Source of the DNA: CAWEFA01 sp963851385 | Lineage (GTDB): Bacteria; Bacteroidota; Bacteroidia; Bacteroidales; DTGW01 | Length of the DNA: 64,000 nucleotides | Direction: 5' to 3' | Assembly (NCBI GenBank): GCA_963851385.1 | Contig: CAWKPE010000015.1 | Coordinates: 248,001 to 312,000 of the forward strand | The notes under the pieces: generated by a model | What the model was told of the DNA's origin: nothing | Databases searched by the model: none | The model's input: only the letters and a program-made list of their open reading frames with translations | In this document: positions 1-8,615 of the stretch, one piece after another | Position numbering within the stretch: the first letter of the stretch is position 1 | How the letters are laid out: every line of letters begins with the position of its first letter | Made by a program: the position numbers and the translations under genes

Positions 1-612
1 AGTATAAATTTTACTATTGTTCAGGGTCAAGGTGGAATTGCAACTTTTGTAAACGATGAAAATAACCTTTCATTTCCTTTTCCTCTTGGAAATATGAATA
101 GCCAGGACAGAACTGCTTTTTCTGACCTTCATTTATTAAGAGTAGCATTTCCTAAATATGTCGAAAGAAAACCTTATTATGCAAAAGCGCAACTTCTTGA
201 AGATAATAATGTCTACGATGTTGATTTAGCCGAAAACATAAATGAGATAGCTTTCAAAACTCTAAACGATAGGATGATGCGAGAATTTGCCACTTCCTTA
301 CTAAGACTTGCAATTAAAAAATCTATAGAAGAAATGACGAGACACCAAAACAAAGACATTGGTGCAATAGTAGGTATAGTAAATGCTTTGACTGAAAAAG
401 CAGATACAAGAAATTGGCAAACCTTACCTTATTCTTTTTCTTATGCGAGAATCCCTTTAAATATTGGTATGAATAATTATAAATTAAAAGTATACACAAC
501 AAATGGAGAAAGCAGATTATATGATTTTTCTGTAATTGCGGAAAAAGGTAAGACTTATTTTCAATCTTTTCATAATATTGAAAGTTATACTATAAATATG
601 GACTCAAAATAA
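1..612 (+). CDS. COG3014-like protein, 5'-truncated by window edge
   Basis: The reading frame is open from base 1, so the gene starts outside the window; the first in-window ATG is at 94 but coding clearly continues upstream of it. The visible part of about 203 residues resembles the C-terminal half of the uncharacterised COG3014 family. It has an LRVAFPKYVERKP stretch, a helical RMMREFATSLLRLAIKKS segment and an ADTRNWQTLPYSF motif. Members are predicted envelope proteins, often with lipoprotein signals, but any signal peptide would lie before the window. No catalytic residues can be assigned and the function is unknown. The next gene is on the opposite strand and ends 26 bases downstream. 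Confidence 0.6.
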   Translation, partial: SINFTIVQGQGGIATFVNDENNLSFPFPLGNMNSQDRTAFSDLHLLRVAFPKYVERKPYYAKAQLLEDNNVYDVDLAENINEIAFKTLNDRMMREFATSLLRLAIKKSIEEMTRHQNKDIGAIVGIVNALTEKADTRNWQTLPYSFSYARIPLNIGMNNYKLKVYTTNGESRLYDFSVIAEKGKTYFQSFHNIESYTINMDSK

Positions 613-637
613 AATTCTAAATTTGAGATGAAAAATA

Positions 638-1339
638 TTAAGGGTTTGAAAGAGCAACCGGTATAATTTTGCCATTAAAATATTTGTGACCTGTTAAAGC
701 AAAATCAACAATGAATTTAGCAATTTCTGACGCTTTTACAGGTGCAGTATAGCCTGGAAATGCTTTATTAAGCATCGGCGTTTCTACAGCACCCAGGGCA
801 AGACAATTAACGGCAATATTTAAATCTTTTAACTCTATTGAAAGGCTTTCAGATAGATTTGCCAAAGCTGCTTTACTTGAACTGTACCAGGATAGCCCCT
901 GATATTTTGAACTTCCCTGAAAACCTCCCATGCTTCCTATATTAACAATGTGAGATTTGTCTTTTTTACCCATAAATGGTATTAATGTATTTATTAACTT
1001 AGCAGGAGCAAATAGATTAATATTAAAAATATTTAAAATTTCCTCTTGAGTATAAGAAATAAATGGTTTATTAATAAGAATACCTGCGTTATTTATTAAT
1101 ATATCCACATAATCAAAATGATCTCTTATTTTATTGAGTAAAGTATTTTCACTTGTTTTGATATCATTCAAATTATAAACTATTGGTTTAAATATACTTT
1201 TGTTTCCTGCTTTTTCAAGTTCTATTAATGGTTCGGAAGTCCTGGAAATACCTACTACCCTATGATCACCAGAAAAAATAAAAATGCGTGCAATTTCATA
1301 TCCAATTCCCTGGCTGCAACCTGTAATTACTACGTTCAT
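638..1339 (-). CDS. SDR-family oxidoreductase
   Basis: This is a classical short-chain dehydrogenase/reductase of 233 residues. It has the TGCSQGIG nucleotide-binding turn at residues 6-13, an NNAG motif in the middle, and the catalytic Ser-Tyr-Lys set in GSMGGFQGSS and WYSSSK. An upstream in-frame ATG at 1378 would add 13 residues. I prefer 1339 because SDRs begin directly with the first Rossmann strand (MNVVITG). The substrate cannot be inferred. It stands alone, diverging from the outer-membrane-type gene at 1403, so the short AT-rich gap must hold both promoters. Confidence 0.85.
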   Translation of the reverse strand: MNVVITGCSQGIGYEIARIFIFSGDHRVVGISRTSEPLIELEKAGNKSIFKPIVYNLNDIKTSENTLLNKIRDHFDYVDILINNAGILINKPFISYTQEEILNIFNINLFAPAKLINTLIPFMGKKDKSHIVNIGSMGGFQGSSKYQGLSWYSSSKAALANLSESLSIELKDLNIAVNCLALGAVETPMLNKAFPGYTAPVKASEIAKFIVDFALTGHKYFNGKIIPVALSNP

Positions 1340-1402
1340 TTGAACTGAATTAAATAAAAGGCAATTTAATAAATTCAATTAATTTTACAGAAAATAAACG
1401 TT

Positions 1403-1987
1403 ATGAAACGTACTGTAATTCTTGTTTTTTTTCTAATCATTGCGTTTGAATCTTCAATTATAATGGCTCAAGTAAAAAAAGATGACCGTAAAAAGGAAGG
1501 TATTTCGAAAAGATTAGTTTTTGGTGGAATGGTTGGTCTTCAATTTGGCACAATTACATCAATTGAAATTTCACCAATTGTAGGATATTACTTATTCCCA
1601 CGATTGTTAGCAAGCTTAGGACTTTCTTATCAATATTACAGAGAATCATATTATAATTCTTTTTTTTCATCAAATATCTATGGGATAAGAACAGCTATGA
1701 GCTATACCGTTATAGATAATATTGGGAAAAATCTTGCTATTAAATCAAATTTTGGGATATATACACATTTAGAATATGAATTACTTAATTTGGATCGGGA
1801 TTTATCAAATGAAGTTACACATGAGAAAGTAAAAAGATTTTGGCTTCCCGGAGTTATTATTGGAATTGGCATAAGACAACCATTTGGTAAAAACAATTCA
1901 TTCAGTATTGCCTTACTATACAATATTATTGCAAATTCCAAAACCCCCTATGACAATCCATTTCTTCGAATAGGATTCTTCTTTTAA
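1403..1987 (+). CDS. Predicted outer-membrane beta-barrel protein
   Basis: A 194-residue protein with a clear N-terminal signal peptide (basic start, hydrophobic stretch to about residue 20, MAQ as probable cleavage region). The mature part alternates polar and aromatic/hydrophobic residues typical of small outer-membrane beta-barrels, and ends in the aromatic strand FLRIGFFF, a common barrel-assembly signal. This resembles the generic Bacteroidota outer membrane beta-barrel class; no specific function can be named. It is a single gene with no partner on the same strand. Confidence 0.7.
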   Translation: MKRTVILVFFLIIAFESSIIMAQVKKDDRKKEGISKRLVFGGMVGLQFGTITSIEISPIVGYYLFPRLLASLGLSYQYYRESYYNSFFSSNIYGIRTAMSYTVIDNIGKNLAIKSNFGIYTHLEYELLNLDRDLSNEVTHEKVKRFWLPGVIIGIGIRQPFGKNNSFSIALLYNIIANSKTPYDNPFLRIGFFF

Positions 1988-2095
1988 AATGAAATGAAAT
2001 CTAAAATAAATTTAAATTAAGTTTAAAGCTTTTTTAAGTAAACTTTTTCATGTTACTTTATCGAATTATTTTAATAACGATTAATATTATTTCTA

Positions 2096-2641
2096 ATGAC
2101 AATTGCAAAAGATAAGGTAGTTTCAGTTATTTATGAATTAATGATTGCTAATAATGAAGCTGAGATAATAGAAAAAGTTTCAGAACAAAATCCTTTGACT
2201 TTTTTACTTGGTTATGGTAACCTTTTACCCAAATTCGAATCAAATTTATTTGGCTTACAGGTTGGTGATGCTTTCGATTTTGTTATAAATAGCCAGGAAG
2301 CATATGGAAAAATTTCTAAAGATGTAATAATCAAATTGCCAAAATCAGTTTTTAAAACAGACGACAAGGTTGACGAAAGCCTTTTAAATATTGGCAATAT
2401 TGTACCAATGATGGATCAATCCGGAAACAAATTTAATGGAAAAGTAATTGAAGTAATTGATAATATGGTGACAATGGATTTTAATCATCCATTAGCTGGA
2501 GAAGATTTACATTTTAAAGGTCAGGTAATTGATGTCAGAGAAGCAACTCAGGAAGAACTTACACATGGGCATATTCATGGAACTAATAATTGCGCAAGCT
2601 GCAATAGTTGCGAATCTGACTGTGATAAAGGATGTAATTAA
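2096..2641 (+). CDS. slyD: FKBP-type peptidyl-prolyl isomerase, SlyD type
   Basis: A 181-residue SlyD-like folding helper. The FKBP domain is split by the inserted IF chaperone domain, as in SlyD: the N-terminal part carries LTFLLGYGNLLPKFESNLFGLQVGD, the middle AYGK and the IF-like region follow, and FNHPLAGEDLHF restores the FKBP fold. The tail is metal-binding (HGHIHG followed by seven cysteines in the last 22 residues). It is more cysteine-rich than the His-dominated tail of the enterobacterial protein, fitting nickel or other soft-metal binding. It acts in the cytoplasm. It ends 4 bases from the convergent receiver gene. Confidence 0.9.
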   Translation: MTIAKDKVVSVIYELMIANNEAEIIEKVSEQNPLTFLLGYGNLLPKFESNLFGLQVGDAFDFVINSQEAYGKISKDVIIKLPKSVFKTDDKVDESLLNIGNIVPMMDQSGNKFNGKVIEVIDNMVTMDFNHPLAGEDLHFKGQVIDVREATQEELTHGHIHGTNNCASCNSCESDCDKGCN

Positions 2642-2645
2642 TTCA

Positions 2646-3011
2646 TTATTTGTTTCTGATCAGAGCCTTCTTTACCCGAAGAGAAAGTTCATCTGGACTG
2701 AAAGGTTTAGTTAAATAATCATCAGCGCCTAATTCAAAAGCCGAGAGAACAGTTTCTTCCAAACCAACTCGAGTTACCATAATAATAGGAATATTTAATT
2801 TCATCTTGTTTCTTACAAATTTAATTAAATCAAGTCCACTAAAATTAGGCATATGCAAATCAGTAAGAAGAATATCGATTTTGTTATTTTCAAGTAATAT
2901 TGATGCTTGTTTACCATCTGCGGCTGAAATTACTTCATAACCGTCAATCTTCATTCTATGCTCTAACGCTTTGCGCGTCATGCTATCGTCTTCAACAATA
3001 AGTACTGTCAT
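2646..3011 (-). CDS. Single-domain response regulator (receiver)
   Basis: This protein of 121 residues is one receiver domain with no output domain. It has the acidic pocket EDD at residues 7-9, phospho-acceptor Asp51 in LLTDLHMPN, a Thr in IIMVTR, and Lys102 in LTKPFSP. Such CheY-like proteins act by protein-protein interaction or as phosphate relays. It lies 13 bases downstream of an Hpt-domain gene, so the two are probably co-transcribed and form a phosphorelay pair. No histidine kinase is adjacent; the kinases at 51.7 and 58 kb are far away and a link would be a guess. Confidence 0.88.
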   Translation of the reverse strand: MTVLIVEDDSMTRKALEHRMKIDGYEVISAADGKQASILLENNKIDILLTDLHMPNFSGLDLIKFVRNKMKLNIPIIMVTRVGLEETVLSAFELGADDYLTKPFSPDELSLRVKKALIRNK

Positions 3012-3024
3012 ATGATCTTTAGTT

Positions 3025-3369
3025 TTAAATTTTAAAATCGGATTTAATTTCTAAAATAATATCATCACAGAATGCTTTTATATTTAAAAGCAGTGGATTA
3101 ATTAATTCGAGATTTGTTTGCGTTTTTGTAAATTGCTCAAGTTTTCTTAAGTCGTCACGAATATTTTCTGCACCAACAAAATCAAATGATGGCATAAACT
3201 TATGAACTGTTTTATATAATTGAGACCAGTTTGATGTGCTTAGACAATTATCAATTTCACCTAAAACATTTGGTGTATTCTTTACAAAATCATTTAACAT
3301 GTCAATAATAAATTCATGATCACCTGATGAAATTTCTTCCAGATATTGCAAATTATAAAGCTTCCCCAT
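3025..3369 (-). CDS. Hpt-domain phosphotransfer protein
   Basis: A 114-residue all-helical protein fitting the histidine phosphotransfer (Hpt) domain. The candidate phospho-His is His56 in TVHKFMPSFDFVGA, followed by a second helix with LRKLEQFTK. The canonical HxLKGSS motif is altered (HKFMPSF), but the Lys after His and the small-residue FVGAE continuation match the pattern of Bacteroidota Hpt proteins. Hpt proteins shuttle phosphoryl groups between receiver domains. It is the first gene of a two-gene unit with the receiver gene downstream. Confidence 0.75.
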   Translation of the reverse strand: MGKLYNLQYLEEISSGDHEFIIDMLNDFVKNTPNVLGEIDNCLSTSNWSQLYKTVHKFMPSFDFVGAENIRDDLRKLEQFTKTQTNLELINPLLLNIKAFCDDIILEIKSDFKI

Positions 3370-3677
3370 ATTATTTATTAGATTTTTTAGTATTTAGTTG
3401 AAAAATAAAGTTTATTTGATGCTTAAAATGAAAAAATACTACTACATAAATAATTGTTTTATAATTTTTTATTAATTTGACAACATCCAATCTTTAATAT
3501 TCTCAGATTATGTACAAATTTATTCTAATATAAAAATTAATTTGCATTGCAGGTACTTTTTTTCAATTGAACACATTTTCAATGATGAAAATTGAAAATT
3601 AAATTTATAGGCCAAATTAAAAAATTTACAGGATTATTCAATCTTAATTACTAGTTAATTAATTTATTAATAAATAA
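3370..3677. other. Intergenic region between divergent Hpt and rarA genes
   Basis: A stretch of 308 bases, very AT-rich, between two divergently oriented genes; it must contain both promoters. I see no exact TAnnTTTG element, no strong inverted repeat and no credible short gene. Confidence 0.5.
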
Positions 3678-4979
3678 ATGAATACAAGTCAACCTTTAGC
3701 TGACAGAATGCGTCCTAAATTATTGTCTGAATTTGAAGGTCAGGAACATTTAATTGGTAAAAAGGGATCAATAAAAAAAAGCCTTGATTCAGGTACCTTA
3801 CCATCAATGATATTTTGGGGGCCTCCTGGAGTGGGCAAAACTACATTAGCTGGTCTTATAGCTAATCAATTAGAACGTCCGTTTTATATGCTTAGCGCAG
3901 TAAATTCGGGGGTAAAAGATGTTCGGGAAACTATCGATAAAGCAAAGGACCAGCAATTATTTGGTAAAGGCGGTCCAATATTATTTATTGATGAAATACA
4001 TCGATTTAGCAAATCACAACAAGATAGCTTGTTAGGTGCTGTGGAAAAAGGAATAATTACTCTTATAGGTGCAACTACAGAAAATCCATCATTTGAAGTT
4101 ATTTCACCACTTCTTTCCCGTTGTCAGGTATATATAATGAATCCTTTAGACGACGAACAATTAGTTATAATTATGAATCGTGCTATTGCAAATGATATAT
4201 ATCTGAAAAAAATTAAAATCCAGATTATTGAAAAAGAAGCTTTATTGAGAATAGCAGGAGGCGATGCACGAAAACTGTTAAATGCACTTGAAATAATCGT
4301 TAATTCACAAATAAATGATTTTGGAAATAATAAGGAAAAACCAATAATCATTGACAATAAGATTACTCTTGACATTATTCAAAAAAATATTGCTCTTTAC
4401 GATAAAAGCGGTGAACAACATTATGATATTATATCGGCGTTTATCAAATCAATGAGAGGAAGCGATCCAAATGCGGCTGTTTACTATCTTGCAAGAATGC
4501 TAAATGGTGGTGAAGATATTGAATTTATTGCACGGCGAATGGTTATATTAGCAGCAGAAGATATCGGACTAGCCAATCCTAATGCTTTATTACTTGCAAA
4601 TAATTGTTTTCAGGCAATACATGTAATTGGCATGCCTGAAGCACGTATTATACTTTCTGAAACTGTAATTTATCTGGCTACATCCGCTAAAAGCAATTCT
4701 TCTATAGTGGCTATTGATGAAGCTCTCGAATTTATTAGGCAAACCGGTGATTTGCCAGTTCCTCTTCATTTACGCAATGCACCTACAAAACTAATGAAGG
4801 ATTTAGGCTATGGTTCGGATTATAAATATGCTCATAGTTTCGAAAATAATTTTATATATCAAGAATTTCTTCCGGAAAAAATATCAGGAAAAAAATTTTA
4901 CAATCCAGGCGATAATACCAAAGAAAATGAATTAAGAACAAGACTCCTGGAATTATGGAAAAAGAAGTATGGTTATTAG
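3678..4979 (+). CDS. rarA: Replication-associated recombination protein A (AAA+ ATPase)
   Basis: A full-length 433-residue RarA/MgsA. The Walker A motif GPPGVGKTT is at residues 49-57, Walker B is LFIDEIHR, sensor 1 is GATTENPSFEV, and the C-terminal tetramerisation region contains SMRGSDPNAAVYYLARML, the family hallmark. RarA loads onto stalled replication forks and single-strand DNA gaps with SSB and affects fork restart and recombination. It is a single gene with no partner and is preceded by a long AT-rich leader. Confidence 0.96.
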   Translation: MNTSQPLADRMRPKLLSEFEGQEHLIGKKGSIKKSLDSGTLPSMIFWGPPGVGKTTLAGLIANQLERPFYMLSAVNSGVKDVRETIDKAKDQQLFGKGGPILFIDEIHRFSKSQQDSLLGAVEKGIITLIGATTENPSFEVISPLLSRCQVYIMNPLDDEQLVIIMNRAIANDIYLKKIKIQIIEKEALLRIAGGDARKLLNALEIIVNSQINDFGNNKEKPIIIDNKITLDIIQKNIALYDKSGEQHYDIISAFIKSMRGSDPNAAVYYLARMLNGGEDIEFIARRMVILAAEDIGLANPNALLLANNCFQAIHVIGMPEARIILSETVIYLATSAKSNSSIVAIDEALEFIRQTGDLPVPLHLRNAPTKLMKDLGYGSDYKYAHSFENNFIYQEFLPEKISGKKFYNPGDNTKENELRTRLLELWKKKYGY

Positions 4980-5135
4980 TATTTATATTCTTTTGTTGAA
5001 TATTTTTGAATTTAGTTAAATTTAAACTCTGAAAAACTTTATTAAACTTAGCATTGTATTTTGTTATAATATAAGTTCCATTGGCAGATTAAGAAATTTA
5101 AAGTCTCTATATTAATTGTTTAAATAACTTAAAAA

Positions 5136-5978
5136 ATGATGAAATCCGTACTAGAAAAAATTGAAAATTTACGTGACCTAGACAGCGGTAATTTTTTTAT
5201 TATGGCGGGACCTTGTGTTGTCGAGAGCGAAAAAATAGCATTTGAAACAGCTGAAAGGATTCTGAAAATTACTGAAAAACTTAAGATTCCTTTTATTTAT
5301 AAATCATCTTACAGAAAGGCTAATAGGCAAAAAATTGATTCTTTCACTGGTATAGGTGATGAAAAAGCTTTGAAAATATTAAGAACTGTAGCTGAGATAT
5401 ACGAAATTCCAGTTGTAACCGATATACACAATCAGGAAGAAGCTTGCCTTATTGCTCAATACGTTGATATAATTCAAATACCTGCTTTTTTATGTAGACA
5501 AACTGAATTGTTAGTCGCTGCAGCCCGAACGGGTCGCGTAGTTAATATTAAAAAAGGACAATTCATTGCTCCCGAATCGATGCAATTCGCAGTCCAAAAA
5601 GTTGTCGAATCAGGCAATAGAAATATTATGTTGACCGATCGCGGAACTATGTTTGGATATCACGATATAGTAGTAGATTACCGTGGCATAAGTGAGATGC
5701 AAAAAACTGGTTTCCCTGTTATATTAGATATTACACATTCGCTGCAAGTGCCCAATCAGTCGTCAGGTATATCAGGTGGAAAACCGGAAATGATCGAAAC
5801 AATTGCACGTGCAGGTATAGCTGTAGGTGTCGATGGTATATTTATTGAAACACATCCCAATCCCTCTGAAGCGAAATCAGATGGCGAAAGCATGCTAAAA
5901 CTTGATCTTCTGGAAAATTTGTTAACTCGTTTGGTAGAAATAAGAAGGACTATTATAAAATTTGAAAAAACAAAATGA
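5136..5978 (+). CDS. kdsA: 3-deoxy-8-phosphooctulonate synthase (KDO-8-P synthase)
   Basis: This enzyme condenses arabinose-5-phosphate and phosphoenolpyruvate to KDO-8-phosphate for lipopolysaccharide core synthesis. The 280-residue sequence has MAGPCVVESEK near the start, then YKSSYRKANR, VVTDIH, IQIPAFLCRQTELL, NIKKGQF, DITHSLQVPN and GIFIETHPNP. Cys27 in AGPCVVE, the His in DITHSLQ, the Glu in FIETHP and the Asp in KSDGES match the four metal ligands of the metal-dependent (Aquifex-type) class; the metal-independent enterobacterial enzyme has Asn in place of the Cys. The start could be either of two adjacent ATGs. The stop overlaps the next gene in ATGA, so kdsA, the nitroreductase and probably the acetyltransferase are co-transcribed. 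Confidence 0.95.
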   Translation: MMKSVLEKIENLRDLDSGNFFIMAGPCVVESEKIAFETAERILKITEKLKIPFIYKSSYRKANRQKIDSFTGIGDEKALKILRTVAEIYEIPVVTDIHNQEEACLIAQYVDIIQIPAFLCRQTELLVAAARTGRVVNIKKGQFIAPESMQFAVQKVVESGNRNIMLTDRGTMFGYHDIVVDYRGISEMQKTGFPVILDITHSLQVPNQSSGISGGKPEMIETIARAGIAVGVDGIFIETHPNPSEAKSDGESMLKLDLLENLLTRLVEIRRTIIKFEKTK

Positions 5979-6496
5979 TTAATTTTTTAGATTTGGCTAG
6001 ACACAGATTCTCTTCGCGTAAGTACCTTAATAAACCAGTTGAAGAAGACAAATTGCTTAAGGTACTTGAGGCAGCTCGCATTGCACCTTCAGCAGCAAAT
6101 AAGCAACCATGGATTTTTTATATTATAAGAGATGAAAACAATCGAAAAAAAATTGCAGAAACTTATCACCGAGAATGGTTAATGAGTGCGCCAGTTATAA
6201 TTGTCGCTTGTGCGGAACATAAAAGCGCATGGGTTCGTTCTGACGGTAAAGACTATTGCGATATTGATCTGGCTATCGCCATTGACCATATTACACTGCA
6301 AGCGACCAATCTTGGTTTAAGCACTTGTTGGATATGCAACTTTGATACTTCAAAATGTAAAAAGATTCTTCAGCTTTCAGAGAGTATTGAACCTATTGCC
6401 ATTGTACCACTCGCCTACCCTGCAGATTCTGCAGATCCTGACAGGCATATATCAGTTCGTAAACCTTTAAGTGAAATTATTAAATGGGAATTTTAA
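5975..6496 (+). CDS. Nitroreductase-family FMN flavoprotein
   Basis: A 173-residue protein of the nitroreductase superfamily, with RHRFSSRKYLNKPVEEDKL near the N-terminus (FMN phosphate contacts), ARIAPSAANKQPW (FMN-binding helix) and LGLSTCWIC late in the chain. Members are usually NAD(P)H-dependent flavin reductases or quinone/nitro-compound reductases; the physiological substrate cannot be read from sequence. It shares four bases with the kdsA stop (ATGA), indicating translational coupling, although no metabolic link to KDO synthesis is evident. Confidence 0.88.
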   Translation: MINFLDLARHRFSSRKYLNKPVEEDKLLKVLEAARIAPSAANKQPWIFYIIRDENNRKKIAETYHREWLMSAPVIIVACAEHKSAWVRSDGKDYCDIDLAIAIDHITLQATNLGLSTCWICNFDTSKCKKILQLSESIEPIAIVPLAYPADSADPDRHISVRKPLSEIIKWEF

Positions 6497-6508
6497 CTCA
6501 CTATTAAG

Positions 6509-7003
6509 ATGAGAAACATATCCTTTTTACCAGTTGAAGATTCCGATTTTAATACAATAAAAGAAATTTATAACTATTACATTTTAAATTCAACAGCAAC
6601 ATTTCATACAGAGCCAATTACTATTGAAGATTTACATGAATTTATTTTTGTCAATCATCCTTATTACAAATCGTTTATAGTTAAAGAAAATGAAAACTTA
6701 GCAGGTTATTGTTATTTAACCTTTTTTAAAAAGCGACAGGCATATAACAGAACTGCTGAAGTTACCTTGTACTTAAAACCGGAATTCTGCAATAGAGGTA
6801 TAGGAAAAGAAACATTGAGTTTTCTTGAAAAATCAGCCAATATCAATATCATAAAGAACCTGATTGCAGTGATATCATGCGATAATGTCAAAAGCATTAA
6901 ATTATTTGAAAAAATGGGATATGAAAAATGCGCCCATTATAAGAAAGTTGGTGAAAAATTTGGACAAATTCTTGATGTTGTATCGTATCAGAAATTCTTG
7001 TAA
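6509..7003 (+). CDS. GNAT N-acetyltransferase, phosphinothricin acetyltransferase-like
   Basis: This protein has 164 residues and the GNAT fold. It starts with ISFLPVEDSDFNTIKEIYNYYILNSTATFHTEP, typical of the Pat/MnaT subgroup, which acetylates phosphinothricin-like or methionine-sulfone-like amino acids. The acetyl-CoA pyrophosphate loop is NRGIGKETL. The C-terminal part, with NVKSIKLFEKMGYEKCAHYKKVGEKFG, is also characteristic of that subgroup. It starts 12 bases after the nitroreductase stop, so it is the probable last gene of the kdsA unit. True resistance to a toxin is not implied. Confidence 0.86.
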   Translation: MRNISFLPVEDSDFNTIKEIYNYYILNSTATFHTEPITIEDLHEFIFVNHPYYKSFIVKENENLAGYCYLTFFKKRQAYNRTAEVTLYLKPEFCNRGIGKETLSFLEKSANINIIKNLIAVISCDNVKSIKLFEKMGYEKCAHYKKVGEKFGQILDVVSYQKFL

Positions 7004-7041
7004 TACATATTACTTAATAATCAATTAAGGATTACTAAAAT

Positions 7042-7073
7042 AAAAAAGCGCCACTTTATTTTTCAAATGGCGC
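7042..7073 (-). terminator. Rho-independent terminator of rnpB
   Basis: On the minus strand a GCGCCA...TGGCGC stem (7048-7073, loop of 14) is followed by six T residues (7047-7042). It sits just beyond the 3' end of the RNase P RNA and would end that transcript. It may also help separate the opposing acetyltransferase transcript. Confidence 0.85.
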
Positions 7074-7079
7074 TTCGGT

Positions 7080-7468
7080 TTTTCAGCGGGTCTGTAAGCC
7101 GGGTTCTGTATCACGCTTTCGCGGGATTTCTATCATTTATCTTGTCCTGATGTCACCACCAAGATCTAGCGGCCTACCCCCCGGCATAGGACGAGCAATC
7201 CTTAATTGCCGGTATACATGGCCTTGCAACCCATGAGATGTACGGCTAATGATGTCACCATCAAAACCGGTGAGCTCTTACCTCGCCTTTTCACCCTTAT
7301 TCGCCGAAGCTTTAGCGAAAGCGAACCTTCGCTATTTTCGACAAACGGTTATTTTCTGTTACACTACTTTACCTTTTCAGATATCTTCCAGTTAGGAAGC
7401 ATGGTGCTCTGTGTTGCCCGGACTTTCCTCTCTCCAACTAAGTAAAGAGCGATAGAACGACCCGCTTT
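7080..7468 (-). ncRNA. rnpB: RNase P RNA (bacterial type A)
   Basis: The catalytic RNA of RNase P, maturing tRNA 5' ends. On the minus strand the 5' part contains GAGGAAAGTCCGGGC, the universally conserved P4/J3-4 region, and the 3' part contains ACAGAACCCGGCTTACAGA, the other half of the conserved core. The termini pair: AGCGGGTC near 7466-7459 with GACCCGCT near 7092-7085, giving helix P1. A rho-independent terminator follows. The ends are set from P1 and could be off by several bases. A 79-codon open frame on the plus strand here is only a shadow of the RNA gene. Confidence 0.96.
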
Positions 7469-7515
7469 ATTTTAAATTTTTTGTATTCAATTTTTAAGAA
7501 ATTTAGTCAATAATA

Positions 7516-8556
7516 CTATTTGAAAATTACCATCGTCGCACCATAGCCATATTCAGCAAACGATGCATCCTGATATTTCAAATCGGGATATTTTGTGTCA
7601 AGTGTTTTCCGAAACTCATAGCGAAGTTTCCCGTTACCTACTCCATGTATAAAAACAATCTTTTTGGTTTTTCCCTTTAGAGCTCCTTCTAGTGCAGTTG
7701 CGAACCTAGCCATTTGGATGTTTATTATTTCCCCGTTTGAAAGTCCTTTCTCATTGTCAATAATCTCTTCGATGTGTAAATCAACCTTTTCAATTTCAGT
7801 AACATTTTTATCTTGCTTCTTTTCTGATTTTTTCTCTATAAGATCCTTAACCTTAATATTTTTCTTTTCAAATAAATGATTTTCGAAAATTCTATAGTCA
7901 AGTAAATCTATCAGATATGCCGGATCATCAAAATACTCAGTTTCTTTAAAATTTGAAATAAATGGTTTTTCCATAGTCTGAAGATTCAGCATATAATGAA
8001 TTGGAGGCTGAGCTTTGAATACATATTCAGAATAAAATAAAATATCAATTACAATTGCCTGAAAAGAAAGCAATTGCTTGTTTTGAATGCTGCCAATATT
8101 TGCTAAAGTTCCAGGCTCCAATTCACCTTTATCCAACAACCTTAATTTATCATTCTTTTTTAAAGAAATAGCATAATTCAAAAGATAATCACCATCATTA
8201 AGCAGATACAAAATAAAAACCCTTTCTTCATCATCTGTACTTTCACCCACTAATGTGATAGCAAAAAGAGGTTTAGGTATCTCATCAAATTCTTTAACTG
8301 ACTTTATATGTATAGTTTTAATTTGTTTATCTAATCTTTTATTTGTATTATCCAAAGATTGTATTTTCTTTTTTTCTTCTATTGTCTTATTCTTATGGTT
8401 TGTAGGTTCAATGATAATCAGTTTATCCATAAGTACCGGAATCTCAAAACCATCTTCAATTTGTACAATTACCTTCTTTTTATCGATGATATTAATTACA
8501 ATTCCACCACCAGATTCATTCAAAAATTTTACTTTATCGCCTATTTTTATTTCCAT
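7516..8556 (-). CDS. DUF2027 / Smr-domain protein
   Basis: A 346-residue protein with the domain order found in Bacteroidota. The N-terminal KOW/SH3-like region has IGDKVKFLNESGGGIV. The DUF2027 core follows. The C-terminal Smr domain starts around VDLHIEEI, with the GVGNGKLRYEF motif and ending YGYGATMVIFK. Smr domains are found in MutS2 and in proteins with endonuclease or RNA-binding activity, for example in rescue of collided ribosomes. Here no MutS part is present. Nucleic-acid binding is inferred, not shown. A promoter-like TAATTTTG lies 22 bases before the start, and the gene diverges from queA. Confidence 0.85.
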   Translation of the reverse strand: MEIKIGDKVKFLNESGGGIVINIIDKKKVIVQIEDGFEIPVLMDKLIIIEPTNHKNKTIEEKKKIQSLDNTNKRLDKQIKTIHIKSVKEFDEIPKPLFAITLVGESTDDEERVFILYLLNDGDYLLNYAISLKKNDKLRLLDKGELEPGTLANIGSIQNKQLLSFQAIVIDILFYSEYVFKAQPPIHYMLNLQTMEKPFISNFKETEYFDDPAYLIDLLDYRIFENHLFEKKNIKVKDLIEKKSEKKQDKNVTEIEKVDLHIEEIIDNEKGLSNGEIINIQMARFATALEGALKGKTKKIVFIHGVGNGKLRYEFRKTLDTKYPDLKYQDASFAEYGYGATMVIFK

Positions 8557-8577
8557 TAATTATACTAATAAGGGATG

Positions 8578-8585
8578 CAAAATTA
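8578..8585 (-). promoter_or_regulatory. TAnnTTTG -7 element for the DUF2027-Smr gene
   Basis: TAATTTTG on the minus strand matches the Bacteroidota -7 consensus TAnnTTTG; the predicted start of transcription is about 15 bases before the ATG at 8556. Confidence 0.5.
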
Positions 8586-8615
8586 GCTATTTTTACGCCA
8601 TTTAAATTAAAATGT

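Noticed and set aside
7206..7445. A 79-codon open frame on the plus strand
   Set aside because: It lies wholly within the RNase P RNA gene on the other strand and has no protein-like features.
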